A DNA stretch of 64,000 nt, taken from contig CACZZF010000002.1 of assembly GCA_902785575.1 (NCBI GenBank), forward strand, positions 94,655 to 158,654. Reading direction: 5' to 3'. A model generated the notes under the pieces. It was not told the DNA's origin. It made no database searches and saw only the letters and a list, made by a program, of their open reading frames with translations. A program made the position numbers and the translations under genes. The stretch is from an uncultured Bacteroidia bacterium (GTDB lineage: Bacteria; Bacteroidota; Bacteroidia; Bacteroidales; UBA932). This document shows positions 46,115 through 55,340 of this stretch, one piece after another. The stretch's first letter is position 1. Every line of letters begins with the position of its first letter.

Positions 46115-47350
46115 TTAATATATTAAACTTCTAAAGTCTTTAACTCTATGAAAGGTGACGATGTCTCCATCGTGAGCTCCACGTGCTCTCTCGTCCCCGG
46201 AACGGCTAACGATCAGGAGGTCGTTCCCTTTGATCAACATGGTCGCGTAATGCCGTGCGGCATTGTCGGCCGGGCCGACAGCGACGAGACCGGCGAAAGT
46301 CCATTTCAGCAGGTCGGGTGAATATGATAAAGCTAACCGTCTCCTGTAGTTCATCCTGCCGTCGATCTGCGAGTGGAGGAGCCAGTAAAGCCGGCTATCC
46401 GGGTCATATACAACATAGAACTTGAGATCAGCTCCGGGAATATGGGCGAAATACATCTCATGTCCGTTCTTCGTGAGTTTCTCCACCGCAAGGCTTCCGT
46501 CGGGCCTCTCAACACCTTTCATCATGACTCCTATGTCCGGAAAGCCGGTGCTTGCCCTCATCATAAGGACTACTGACTTCCCGGAGGGGTCGTAAAACGG
46601 GTTGTTCTCATCAAATACCCGGATCACATTTGTCTCCAATATCCCAGCTTTCCCGGGATCGGTAACCGGGATTCCGGAAGGCCTGGCCGCCTCCATGTCT
46701 TCATCCGGGTTGTACAAATCCGAGAACTTCCAGCTGGATGACAGGGTGAGATCGTCGTCAACCTTAGCCTGCATCAACACAGGACCGACTCCTGGCCATG
46801 GATGACCATCAGCCACCCATTTCTCATATACAAGGGTCACTTTCCCGTCATGGATGTCGACAGGGGTGCAGCTCTGATGCCAGCGAGGCTCCGGGCATAG
46901 GACAGAGGGTTCTGACCAGGTCTCCCCGTTATCGTCACTTCGGGTGATCAGCAGCCTGCCGGAATGGCCTATCATATACAATGATTTCCCTGCTTTGAAC
47001 AGGATCTCATGCATCATGGGAATCCTGGCCGGGGTTTCCCGCCAGGTCTTTCCGTCATTATCAGACAGCAAGACCCGGATCTGGTTTCCGGCCTTGTAGT
47101 CTCCGAAATCTGATTTTGGTCCGTCTAGAATATATGTTCCCGGACCACCGTAATCGACACTGACGACAAGTCTTCCGTCAAAGCCCTCGATGATTCCAGG
47201 GGTGTAAAGGAACACGCTGTCCGGGCAAGGGGACTCGGCTATGACCATTTCTGAGGCGACAAGGTGGCCATTATTCCCACCTGTATGGCAGGAAACCGCC
47301 GCAATCGCGGCGGTAACCATCAAAACTATTAAGTCCCGTTCCCTCAACAC
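46115..47350 (-). CDS. Sialidase-superfamily (BNR repeat) lipoprotein
   Basis: 411 aa, lipobox AVSCHT (Cys ~21). Two clear Asp-box repeats, LLSDNDGKTW (~93) and TRSDDNGETWSEP (~135), mark a six-bladed sialidase-like propeller. Conserved arginines of true sialidases are not all evident to me (candidates in AARPSG and ARHYATML), so exo-sialidase activity is not assured; other members act on rhamnose or KDO or are non-catalytic. It starts six bases after the esterase gene and ends 18 bases before the nucleoside hydrolase gene, in one operon. Confidence 0.82.
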   Translation of the reverse strand: MLRERDLIVLMVTAAIAAVSCHTGGNNGHLVASEMVIAESPCPDSVFLYTPGIIEGFDGRLVVSVDYGGPGTYILDGPKSDFGDYKAGNQIRVLLSDNDGKTWRETPARIPMMHEILFKAGKSLYMIGHSGRLLITRSDDNGETWSEPSVLCPEPRWHQSCTPVDIHDGKVTLVYEKWVADGHPWPGVGPVLMQAKVDDDLTLSSSWKFSDLYNPDEDMEAARPSGIPVTDPGKAGILETNVIRVFDENNPFYDPSGKSVVLMMRASTGFPDIGVMMKGVERPDGSLAVEKLTKNGHEMYFAHIPGADLKFYVVYDPDSRLYWLLHSQIDGRMNYRRRLALSYSPDLLKWTFAGLVAVGPADNAARHYATMLIKGNDLLIVSRSGDERARGAHDGDIVTFHRVKDFRSLIY

Positions 47351-47356
47351 CTTCGA

Positions 47357-48214
47357 TTATTTGTCGAAATTCCTTGACGCGAATGGAAGGGCTGTCCTGA
47401 GGGCGGTGTGCCAATATTCCCAATTGTGGATTCCGTCCCTGACACGCAGCTCATCCTTTACTCTCTTGAGCATCATCTTCATGTGGAGGTCGAAAGACAG
47501 CTTCACAAGATAATCGTCATCGCCGCAGTCAAAGAACCATTTTACGCCGCGGAGGGCATCCAGTGTGGCATCATCGGCTTTGTCCACATAATCAAGGGCG
47601 GAGTGCTCACGGACCGCCTTGCAGGTGTAGAAGAATTTGTCTTTCTTCTCGTCAGGAGTGTTCTCGTCATACTGCTGGTCCAGCCAAGCGCTCATCGCAT
47701 AGCAGCTGGAGAAGGTGTCCGGGTGGCGCTGGGCGTAGACGGTGCTGCCGCCTCCTCCCATCGAGAGACCCATGATAGCCCGGTGGCCCTTATCTCCGAT
47801 TCCCCGGTATTTCTTCTCCACGGCAGGGATAAACTCCTTGAAGAAGAAGTCCTCGTAATTCCAGTTTGGCATATTGAAATAGCCGTTGTAGACATTATGG
47901 ATGTCAGGATCACCGGCGTTAGGCATGACAATAATCATCTCGACAGCCTCGCCGGAGCGGATCAGCTCGTCGGCCACTTCCTTCATCGTACCCTTCTGCT
48001 CCCAGTCCTGGTAGGTGCCGTAGAGACCATGCAGCAGATAGACTACAGGATACTGCTTTCCGGACTGTTCAAAGCCATCCGGAAGATAGATATTGTACTT
48101 TACTTCAGCCCCGAGAATGCTGCTGTTGACGCTGTCGGTGACGATCTTCCCGGCCTGTGCCGTGAACGCGGGCAAAAGCAGGAAGACGGATAATACGCTA
48201 ATAATTCTTCTCAT
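47357..48214 (-). CDS. Secreted esterase of the esterase-D/CE1 type
   Basis: 285 aa, signal peptide ending FTAQAGK. Alpha/beta-hydrolase landmarks: NIYLPDGFEQSGKQYPVVYL, oxyanion HGLYGTYQDW (~63), nucleophile elbow GLSMGGGGS (~150), Asp in FDCGDDDYL (~233) and His in HNWEYWHTAL near the end. This is the layout of feruloyl/acetyl esterases of carbohydrate esterase family 1 and of S-formylglutathione hydrolase; secretion favours the former. First gene of a four-gene operon, divergent from the alpha-galactosidase set. Confidence 0.88.
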   Translation of the reverse strand: MRRIISVLSVFLLLPAFTAQAGKIVTDSVNSSILGAEVKYNIYLPDGFEQSGKQYPVVYLLHGLYGTYQDWEQKGTMKEVADELIRSGEAVEMIIVMPNAGDPDIHNVYNGYFNMPNWNYEDFFFKEFIPAVEKKYRGIGDKGHRAIMGLSMGGGGSTVYAQRHPDTFSSCYAMSAWLDQQYDENTPDEKKDKFFYTCKAVREHSALDYVDKADDATLDALRGVKWFFDCGDDDYLVKLSFDLHMKMMLKRVKDELRVRDGIHNWEYWHTALRTALPFASRNFDK

Positions 48215-48268
48215 ATTCTCTTCAATTAATAAATCAGGTTTTTTAAGCGAACATATAAAAATAGTGAT

Positions 48269-48276
48269 TATCTTTG
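48269..48276 (+). promoter_or_regulatory. -7 element of the alpha-galactosidase operon
   Basis: TATCTTTG, perfect TAnnTTTG, 21 bases before the ATG at 48298. The 83-base gap 48215-48297 must hold promoters for both this and the divergent esterase operon; for the latter only a weak TATGTTCG (48255-48248, minus) is seen. Confidence 0.5.
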
Positions 48277-48297
48277 AATAACCGCATATTTTCCGTA

Positions 48298-50436
48298 ATG
48301 AGAAAACCGTTTTTAGCCCTTGTTTGTTTTTTATTCCTGCTAGTCAGTTGCGGGAAAGGAGGTGTAGTCAACTCCACGAAAGGCGTGGTTCCCCCTACAG
48401 ACAGACCCTGCGCTGATCTTCAGACCGGGGCTGAGATGTTTGGAAAATGGGTTGAGGATCCGGCTTCCGTCCCGCTTTCTTTTGTCTATGACGGGAAGGC
48501 CGTGAATGGACTTCAAGGATTTGAGGTTTTGTCAAAGAATTGTGAGACAACGGCTTCCGGGAAGTCTCTCAAAGCGGTGTTCCGTATTGATGAGAACATG
48601 ACAGCCACCTTTGACGCCTTTCTCAACAACGAGTTCGGAGAATTGGAATATACCCTCTGGTTTGAGAACACGGGATCGGTACCGAGCAAAGCCCTTTCAG
48701 AAGTCAACAGCGTTGTCCTCGATTTCCAAGGAAGCGAACCCATGTTGAGGGGTTGTCTGGGTGATCATCAGAATAAATATGCCGATTATCAGACCCCGCT
48801 TAAGGATACCACGGTTTCATTTGTGTCCAATATTGGCCGGGCTACCCATATCTATTTCCCTTATTTCGATCTGGTTCATGGTGACGGAGGCACATTGCTG
48901 GCTTTGGGTTGGGCCGGGACATGGAGCGCCGAGTTCCGCTCGGAGGGCGATGTGACCAGTTGGAAGGCAGCCAACTGCAATGGCTTCAATTCTGTGCTGA
49001 TCCCTGGTGAGAAAGTTCGCACCGCATTGGTTGTCATGCTGCCTTACAAAGGTAGGGACAGGGATGATGCCACCAACCTTTGGAGGGAATGGTTTATCAA
49101 GTATAACATGCCTGCGGCGGACGCGAAGGGCAACCGGATAGAGCCGTTCTCAACCACATGTTTCGCCGCTGATACCGGTCTCCCGAACTCCGACGGGTCG
49201 ATCTCAGAACGCTTCTACACTTGGAAGAGAACTCTGGAACGTCTTATCTATGAGGATGTTGTCCCTGATTTCAGGTGGTTTGACGCGGGGTGGTATCTTG
49301 ATCCGAGAGGCAAGACTGTACCCTCAGACTGGTACGGCACTGTGGGATCATGGGAGCTGGACAGGCTCAAATGGCCGGGTAATACTTTCCTTGAATCAAA
49401 CGAGGCTTGCCACAAGGCAGGGATGAAGGTGTTGGTCTGGTTTGAGCCGGAGAGTGTCTGTGATGTCGATGACCTAGCGAAGAATTTCGGTTACAATCCC
49501 GAGTGGGCCGACTATTATTGGAGAAACCGTTACACCAGCAATCTGGGCAACAAGGATTGCCTCGAGTGGACTCTTGGGAGAATCACCAAGATGATGGGAG
49601 AGAATGGAGTTGACCTGTTCAGGGAAGACAACAACTCGAACCCCGTAAAGGCGTGGACAGGATTTGACGCCAAGGAAGCGGAGAAGACGGATTTGCCGAG
49701 AACCGGTATTACGGAGAATCTAGCCATACAAGGACATTACGAACTCTGGGACAGGATAATAGAGTTCTGTGCCAAGAATGGAAAATGCACATTCATAGAT
49801 AATTGCGCCTCCGGAGGAGGAAGAAACGACATCGAGTCCCTGCGTCGTAGCCTTCCTTTCATGCGAAGCGACGCCGACCGTACGACCACTGCGTTGCGCC
49901 TCTCGATGACCACCTCTTTCAACCGCTGGGTGCCGTTCCATGGAGCAAACACCAAAGAGTCGCGGGATGAGCTTGAGCCAGGACTGGCCGGCGGCAGCAC
50001 TTTCTATATCACACGAGCTTCCTGGTTGCCGGTCTACAATATCTCCGAGGTGTTCACTCACGATGTCGATCTTGATTACGACCGTCTCAGGGCTACCTTC
50101 GGGGAGTGGAAGAAATATAACCATCTGCTTGTCAAGGATATGTATCCGTTGACACCTTGGCACAAACCGGAGGATGATTCCTCATGGACCGCTATCGCCT
50201 GGCATGACCGGGAGACGGATGAGACGGTGCTCCAAGCCTTCCGCCAGGAGACTTGCCAGGAGCCGGAATACACGGCTCACCTTAAGTTCCTCGATCCCGG
50301 AAAGAAGTACACCATCATAAACGAGGATACAGGAGTGTCCTTTACAAGGACCGGATCGGCACTTGCATCGGAAGGAATCAAAACCTCGCTCCCTGAACCC
50401 AAGTCATCTGCGGTCTGGCATATAATACCCGAATAA
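48298..50436 (+). CDS. GH36-type alpha-galactosidase lipoprotein
   Basis: 712 aa from ATG 48298; an in-frame TTG at 48274 lies on the promoter and is rejected. Lipobox LVSCGK. A beta-sandwich (~30-280) precedes the catalytic barrel. GH36 motifs: PDFRWFDAGWYLDP (~330), GMKVLVWFEPESV (~380), GVDLFREDNNS (~440, likely nucleophile Asp), FIDNCASGGGRNDIES (~505) and MRSDADRTT (~525, likely acid/base Asp). It releases alpha-linked galactose; substrate range unknown. First gene of a four-gene set with esterase-like and DUF1080 proteins. Confidence 0.9.
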   Translation: MRKPFLALVCFLFLLVSCGKGGVVNSTKGVVPPTDRPCADLQTGAEMFGKWVEDPASVPLSFVYDGKAVNGLQGFEVLSKNCETTASGKSLKAVFRIDENMTATFDAFLNNEFGELEYTLWFENTGSVPSKALSEVNSVVLDFQGSEPMLRGCLGDHQNKYADYQTPLKDTTVSFVSNIGRATHIYFPYFDLVHGDGGTLLALGWAGTWSAEFRSEGDVTSWKAANCNGFNSVLIPGEKVRTALVVMLPYKGRDRDDATNLWREWFIKYNMPAADAKGNRIEPFSTTCFAADTGLPNSDGSISERFYTWKRTLERLIYEDVVPDFRWFDAGWYLDPRGKTVPSDWYGTVGSWELDRLKWPGNTFLESNEACHKAGMKVLVWFEPESVCDVDDLAKNFGYNPEWADYYWRNRYTSNLGNKDCLEWTLGRITKMMGENGVDLFREDNNSNPVKAWTGFDAKEAEKTDLPRTGITENLAIQGHYELWDRIIEFCAKNGKCTFIDNCASGGGRNDIESLRRSLPFMRSDADRTTTALRLSMTTSFNRWVPFHGANTKESRDELEPGLAGGSTFYITRASWLPVYNISEVFTHDVDLDYDRLRATFGEWKKYNHLLVKDMYPLTPWHKPEDDSSWTAIAWHDRETDETVLQAFRQETCQEPEYTAHLKFLDPGKKYTIINEDTGVSFTRTGSALASEGIKTSLPEPKSSAVWHIIPE

Positions 50437-50452
50437 TCAATAATTTAGAGAT

Positions 50453-52180
50453 ATGAAGAAGATATTAGGATTACTGCTTTTATTCTGTACTTTGCAGGCT
50501 TTTGCCCTGGAACGCGAACTTATCTGGCCTAAGGGAAAAATGCCTGATCCGCAGGACCATCAGATCGCCGCGATGACCAGTGAGGTTGGAGCCAAAGGTT
50601 TCAAACCCGAGAAGCACAAGGTCGCCTATCTTGAGTGGTTTGACGCTCCCGACCCTTCCGTCAAAAAGGATGTCTGCATGATTTTGATTTCCGGAGGCTC
50701 TTACCAGAACTGCTGCGATATGAGCCTTATCGATTATTGGCAGAAAGAGCTCACCAAAATCGGGGTTCAGTGCGTCAATTTCGTATACAGGACTCCCCGT
50801 CCTGTCGGCCTTCCGATTTATCAGAGCGCCTGGGAGGACGGACAAAGAGCGGTCAGGATGGTCAGGAGCGAGGCCGCGAAGAGAGGTTTTGATCCAGAGA
50901 AGATAGGAACTGTCTCAATGTCAGCTGGTTCCCATCTCGCTCTCCTGCTGGCGACCAGTTCACAGACTCCGGCTTATGAGCCTGTTGACAAGTTGGATGA
51001 GATCCCTTGCCATATCAATTGGGCTATCGTTAACGCCCCGGCTTATGTCACAACTGATGGAGAGACCGGCACCCCGGCATTAAGGGATGGTTATGGTGCT
51101 GACGTGAAGCTTAGCGAGGTGTTCAAGTTCGACGAGAAGACTTGCCCGATGAGCCTTCACCATGGTGGAATGGATCCATATTCACCTAACGGATCCACCC
51201 AAGTTTACAGGCAGTTGCGCCGGATGGGCATTCCTGCCGAATTGCATCTCTATCCTGGCAAGGGCCATGGCGCCTTCGGTTTCGATAGAGCGATTGAGTT
51301 CATGACCCAGATGGGATATCTCGGGCCTCTTGGTGAGCAGGAAAGCCTGATGGAGCGTTTCAGCGCTGATGTTCCCGGAGTGACGAAGACTGTCGAGGAT
51401 GTGTGGCCAGAAGGTAAGATGCCCGATCCTCAGGTTGACCAGTGCAAGCCTTATCTGGAGTGGCATATTCCCGCCGAATTAAAGACAACGGCCATCCAAA
51501 TCATTTACGCCGGAGGCGCATATAACTTTAACCGTCCGGATGATTTCGAAGTCGCTCCCGCCAGGAAATACTTGAATGAGAAGGGAATGGCTGTGGTGGT
51601 CATGAAATATCGTACCCCTCGTCCCACGACCGGTCTGGCGAAACACACGACCGCATGGCAGGATCTCCAGAGAGTTATCAGGATCGTCCGAAGCGAAGCT
51701 CCTTCCAAGGGACTTGATCCGAACCGCATCGGTATCATGGGCTCGTCCGCCGGAGGCCACCTGACCCTGATGGGTGTCACATCCTCGAAGCATAAGTCAT
51801 ATTACCCGATCGACGACATCGACAAGATTCCTTGCAACGTCCAGTGGGGTATCGGAATATACCCGGCATATTCACTCACTGACGGCCTTGAATCTCCGAA
51901 TAAGACTGGCGGAAATGATGATTCCGCTATCCTTGCTCCCGAATTCTCCTTCGACCTTGACACCGCTCCGATGCTCTTCATCCATGGTGACGCTGACAGC
52001 TGGGCCGCGATGAACTCCGTCAAAATCTGGGAGAAGATGCGCTCGATGGGCATCCAGTGCGAGCTCCACACCCTCGCCCTCAGACCTCACTGCTTCCAAG
52101 AGAAAGCATCTCCCGGCACCGGCAGCTACACCTGGCTTGACCGTATCGGCGAATACCTTCAACCTCAATTTGATAAATAA
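50453..52180 (+). CDS. Secreted protein with two tandem alpha/beta-hydrolase domains
   Basis: 575 aa, signal peptide ending AFALER. The protein is an internal duplication: domain 1 (~25-295) starts with WPKGKMPDPQ and domain 2 (~315-570) with WPEGKMPDPQ. Each has a Gly-rich oxyanion loop (LISGGSYQN; IYAGGAYNF), the strand VYRTPRP/KYRTPRP, and an elbow: TVSMSAGSHLA in domain 1 (first Gly of GxSxG is Ser) and GIMGSSAGGHL in domain 2. Asp and His candidates are HHGGMDPYS, GKGHGAFG, and HGDADSW, RPHCFQ. Likely a carbohydrate esterase, perhaps with one domain impaired. It sits 16 bases after the alpha-galactosidase gene. Confidence 0.85.
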   Translation: MKKILGLLLLFCTLQAFALERELIWPKGKMPDPQDHQIAAMTSEVGAKGFKPEKHKVAYLEWFDAPDPSVKKDVCMILISGGSYQNCCDMSLIDYWQKELTKIGVQCVNFVYRTPRPVGLPIYQSAWEDGQRAVRMVRSEAAKRGFDPEKIGTVSMSAGSHLALLLATSSQTPAYEPVDKLDEIPCHINWAIVNAPAYVTTDGETGTPALRDGYGADVKLSEVFKFDEKTCPMSLHHGGMDPYSPNGSTQVYRQLRRMGIPAELHLYPGKGHGAFGFDRAIEFMTQMGYLGPLGEQESLMERFSADVPGVTKTVEDVWPEGKMPDPQVDQCKPYLEWHIPAELKTTAIQIIYAGGAYNFNRPDDFEVAPARKYLNEKGMAVVVMKYRTPRPTTGLAKHTTAWQDLQRVIRIVRSEAPSKGLDPNRIGIMGSSAGGHLTLMGVTSSKHKSYYPIDDIDKIPCNVQWGIGIYPAYSLTDGLESPNKTGGNDDSAILAPEFSFDLDTAPMLFIHGDADSWAAMNSVKIWEKMRSMGIQCELHTLALRPHCFQEKASPGTGSYTWLDRIGEYLQPQFDK

Positions 52181-52191
52181 TCCGCACTGTT

Positions 52192-53322
52192 ATGATGACA
52201 ACTACCTCCTCCTACAAGCAGATTGAGAGCCTGGCGAAATTGCCCGCTCCAGACAGCTCCGGATTTGTGACACATTATGTGTTCCAGTATATAGATTTCA
52301 ACAAAGCTCCGCAGTACGTGGCGGCGAGACATCGTTTCTCGGATTGCTTCTTCTTCGGTTGCGAGATTCCTAAGGAGCTTGAGGACGGGATCGGATCTTC
52401 CTGCCTCGTGTTCCCTCGTATGGGGATGCCTTACAATGTGTTCCGCAGCAAGCTGTACACCGCTGAATATCTTTACGAAGGCTATGATCCAGATGATGAG
52501 GATACTTTCGCCAACTGCTTCGACTCCAAGGTTTTCGCCGACTATATCGAGAAGGGCAAGGAGAGCGACAATATCCGGGAGACCCTCGGCCGGTCCCTCC
52601 ATGACCATGCGATCGGAGAAGCGATGAACGATTTCCTGAGCCGTTTCGACGAGAGACAGGTTGTGGCGGTGATGGGCGGACATGCTCTCAAAAGGACAGA
52701 TGATGCTTACGCCACTATCGCTTACATCAGTAAAAGGTTGACGGAGAGCGGCAAGCTGATGGCATCCGGCGGAGGGCCTGGAGCCATGGAAGCCACACAT
52801 CTCGGCGCCTGGATGGCCGGTAAGACTTTGGACGAACTGGAGGATGCCCTGACGATTCTGCGTGAGGCCCCTACTTTCCGGGATCCGGGTTGGTTGAGGA
52901 CCGCGTTTCTTGTCAGAAAGAAATATCCCCAGGAGATGTACCGCAGCCTTGGTATTCCCACCTGGTTCTATGGTCATGAGCCTTCCACCCCGCTGGCTAC
53001 AGACATCGCCAAATATTTCATGAACAGTGTCCGCGAGGATATCCTGCTGACTATTTCCAAGGGAGGTATTATCTATTCCCCAGGCTCCGCCGGAACAATG
53101 CAGGAGATATTCCAGGATGCCGCGCAAAACCACTATGAATCATTTGGTTACGCTAGCCCTATGGTATTTTACGGCAAGGAGTTCTTTAGCAAGCAGATTC
53201 CCGTGTATCCTCTTCTTGAGGATCTGATGTCCAGAGGGGTATACAAGAACCTGATCCTGTCGATAACGGACGATCCCGAGGAGGTGATCTCCAACATTTT
53301 GGCATTCACTTCGAACAAGTAA
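52192..53322 (+). CDS. Rossmann-fold LOG-like protein
   Basis: 376 aa, no signal peptide. The LOG/lysine-decarboxylase-like core carries MGGHALKRTDDAYATIAYI (~163), ASGGGPGAMEATHLGAW (~190, the GGGxGxMEA nucleotide-binding signature) and IYSPGSAGTMQEIFQDA (~300, form of the PGGxGTxxE motif). The usual core is ~190 residues; about 150 extra N-terminal residues are present here. Small members are cytokinin-activating phosphoribohydrolases; long ones like this have no firm role known to me. It is cytoplasmic in a set of otherwise exported enzymes, 11 bases after the esterase gene. Confidence 0.82.
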   Translation: MMTTTSSYKQIESLAKLPAPDSSGFVTHYVFQYIDFNKAPQYVAARHRFSDCFFFGCEIPKELEDGIGSSCLVFPRMGMPYNVFRSKLYTAEYLYEGYDPDDEDTFANCFDSKVFADYIEKGKESDNIRETLGRSLHDHAIGEAMNDFLSRFDERQVVAVMGGHALKRTDDAYATIAYISKRLTESGKLMASGGGPGAMEATHLGAWMAGKTLDELEDALTILREAPTFRDPGWLRTAFLVRKKYPQEMYRSLGIPTWFYGHEPSTPLATDIAKYFMNSVREDILLTISKGGIIYSPGSAGTMQEIFQDAAQNHYESFGYASPMVFYGKEFFSKQIPVYPLLEDLMSRGVYKNLILSITDDPEEVISNILAFTSNK

Positions 53323-53337
53323 AACGACAAATAGACA

Positions 53338-55248
53338 ATGAGAACAGTCAGTTGTATTCCTTGGTTGGCTGCCGCGGCGGTGGCGCTGACCTTGATTTCC
53401 TGTGGCAGAAAGGAAATGGCCATTTCTGAGGGATCCCGCCACCAGTTCAAGGGCGATTACACCAATTTCGTGTTGAGTGGTGAGTTCCAGACGGAACCAG
53501 GTGCCTCGGCCTGCGTCGCGTTTCACAACGATGGTACCGGAAGCGGTTATCAAGTGCTTCTCAATGGCGGTCCGATAGACGGGACCATCAAGAGCGGTTC
53601 CCTCCTTCATGTGCGTAACCTCTACAGGGCGCTTGAGGAAGAGGGTGAGTGGACTCCTCTCGAGGTGGCTGTGAGGGGTAAGAACATCTCTGTGAAGATA
53701 AAGGGCGTGGATGTGGTTTGTTACACGGAACCTGCTCAGCCATGGAGACTTCCGCAATATGAGAAGATGCGTCTCGGCCATGGTGCCGTCAGCCTCGTCG
53801 GAGGCAAGGGTACCGTCAGGTTCAAGGATATGAAACTGACAAAGTTGCCTGCCGACGCCACCAATCCATGCGACACGCTTCCTCCGATTGACGAGTCCAC
53901 TGACAGGGCCATCCAGCTCCAGCAGGAGGATTTCCCTGTGATCGACTGGCATGTCCATCTTAAAGGTGGCCTTACCGCCGAGATGGCCCACGCCATGAGT
54001 ATGAATTATGGTATCAATTACGGAGTCGCCCCAAATGCGGGAGCGGGCGGAGTTGGCCGGATGCTGTCCAACGATGAGGAGGTCTATGAGTATTTCGACG
54101 AGGTGAAAGATATGCCTTTCCTGCGCGGAGTTCAGGGTGAGGGCCGTAAATGGACGGCTGATTTCTCCTCGGAGGCGCTGGGGACTTTCGACTACTTGTT
54201 CACGGACGCTATGACAATCGTGGACCAGAAAGGCCGTATCGCCAGGATTTACCGTAACGAGGAGGTCCGTCCGGAAGGATTGTCTGACCAGAAATATATG
54301 GATCTGATTGTGGATCAGACGGTCAAGATTCTGACCAACGAGCCCGCGGACATATTCGCCAACGCTTTCTTCCTCCCAGACTTCCTTAACGACAGGTTCG
54401 ACCAGATGTGGACTCCCGAGAGGGTGGCAAAGGTCCTGGATGTCATGCAGGAGAATGGTATAGCCCTGGAGATCAGTGCCAGGTACTTGATTCCCAACGA
54501 GTACATAATCAGGGAGGCCAAAAAGCGCGGGATAAAGTTCACTTATGGCACCAACAACGTTGACGCTAATTTCGGCCGTCTTGAGTACAGTATCGATATG
54601 ACAAAGAAGTGCGGCCTGACGGCGGACGACATGTGGTTCCCCAACCTCAGCACAAGAGCATCCCGTCCGACGGTGATTTATAATCATTTCGAGGGCACAC
54701 AGGTCTCGTTGTTCAACGGCAAGGATCTGACCGGCTGGGTTCCGGTAACCGAGTCCGAGGAACCTGTATTCAAGGTTGAGGACGGTTGCATTGTCGTCTC
54801 AGGTAAGCCTAATGGCTACCTCAGAACCGCCCGCCAGTACGGGGATTACTCGCTTCATGTGGAGTGGAAATGGATTGGAAGCGGCACGAACAGTGGCATA
54901 TTCCAAAGGATTCAGGAGGGTGACAAGGTTTGGCCGACAGCCTATGAGTGCCAGCTTATGGCTGGAAGGGCTGGTGATATCGTATCTCTTGGCGGGGCCA
55001 GGATCAAGGAAGTCCCTTATGATCCGGCTGTCAAGTTCCCGATGAAGAAGAGGGTCCATTCCGAGGCTAAGATTGAGCTTCCGGACGGGGAGTGGAATCG
55101 GGCTGAGATCATTTGCAAGGGTGATAAGATGATGGTTTACATCAATGGCAGCCTTGAGAATGAGGCGACGCTCGCCTACAAGACCGGTTACATCGCCCTT
55201 CAGAGTGAAGGTGGCCCGTTGGCGTTCAGGAATATTTACATTGAATAG
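53338..55248 (+). CDS. DUF1080 - metal-dependent hydrolase - DUF1080 fusion lipoprotein
   Basis: 636 aa, lipobox LISCGR (Cys ~22). Three parts: a degenerate DUF1080/concanavalin-like domain (~35-175: YTNFVLSGEFQTEPGASACV, GKGTVRFKDMKL), a PHP/amidohydrolase-like domain (~195-455: VIDWHVHLKGGLT with the HxH metal pair, YGTNNVD), and a complete DUF1080 domain (~460-636: SLFNGKDLTGWVPV, YSLHVEWKW, NSGIFQRI, GYIALQSEGGPLAFRNI). DUF1080 proteins include 3-keto-disaccharide hydrolases. The Gfo/Idh oxidoreductase convergent to it could supply or use keto-sugars. Last gene of its operon. Confidence 0.85.
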   Translation: MRTVSCIPWLAAAAVALTLISCGRKEMAISEGSRHQFKGDYTNFVLSGEFQTEPGASACVAFHNDGTGSGYQVLLNGGPIDGTIKSGSLLHVRNLYRALEEEGEWTPLEVAVRGKNISVKIKGVDVVCYTEPAQPWRLPQYEKMRLGHGAVSLVGGKGTVRFKDMKLTKLPADATNPCDTLPPIDESTDRAIQLQQEDFPVIDWHVHLKGGLTAEMAHAMSMNYGINYGVAPNAGAGGVGRMLSNDEEVYEYFDEVKDMPFLRGVQGEGRKWTADFSSEALGTFDYLFTDAMTIVDQKGRIARIYRNEEVRPEGLSDQKYMDLIVDQTVKILTNEPADIFANAFFLPDFLNDRFDQMWTPERVAKVLDVMQENGIALEISARYLIPNEYIIREAKKRGIKFTYGTNNVDANFGRLEYSIDMTKKCGLTADDMWFPNLSTRASRPTVIYNHFEGTQVSLFNGKDLTGWVPVTESEEPVFKVEDGCIVVSGKPNGYLRTARQYGDYSLHVEWKWIGSGTNSGIFQRIQEGDKVWPTAYECQLMAGRAGDIVSLGGARIKEVPYDPAVKFPMKKRVHSEAKIELPDGEWNRAEIICKGDKMMVYINGSLENEATLAYKTGYIALQSEGGPLAFRNIYIE

Positions 55249-55256
55249 CCATTGTT

Positions 55257-55334
55257 CCAGAGGGGACAAGTCCCGCCTCCCTGCGCTTCGCGCCCTATCC
55301 GGGTAAATGGTCGGCGGTGGCTTGTCCCCTCTGG
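55257..55334. repeat. 78-base long palindrome between convergent genes
   Basis: Outer arms of 14 perfect base pairs (CCAGAGGGGACAAG / CTTGTCCCCTCTGG), a small internal loop, then five more pairs (CCGCC / GGCGG), enclosing a region with a further hairpin GCGC-TTC-GCGC. It fills the gap between the two stop codons with only 6-8 bases to spare. There is no T-run; it could be a REP/BIME-like element, a MITE remnant, or a bidirectional terminator. Confidence 0.8.
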
Positions 55335-55340
55335 GCACCT

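Noticed and set aside
48274..48297. Upstream TTG starts for the alpha-galactosidase, and likewise at 18506, 61889 (minus) and 61902
   Set aside because: They fall on promoter elements or just ahead of a canonical ATG with a proper signal peptide or conserved start; the ATG starts were used.
52165..53133. A 322-codon minus-strand frame
   Set aside because: Antisense to the LOG-like gene with its GGGPGAMEA and PGSAGTMQE motifs; product His- and Arg-rich without structure.
53140..54687. A 515-codon open frame on the minus strand
   Set aside because: It runs antisense to the DUF1080 fusion gene and the end of the LOG-like gene, both of which show clear domains. Its product has no recognisable motif; it is a by-product of codon bias.
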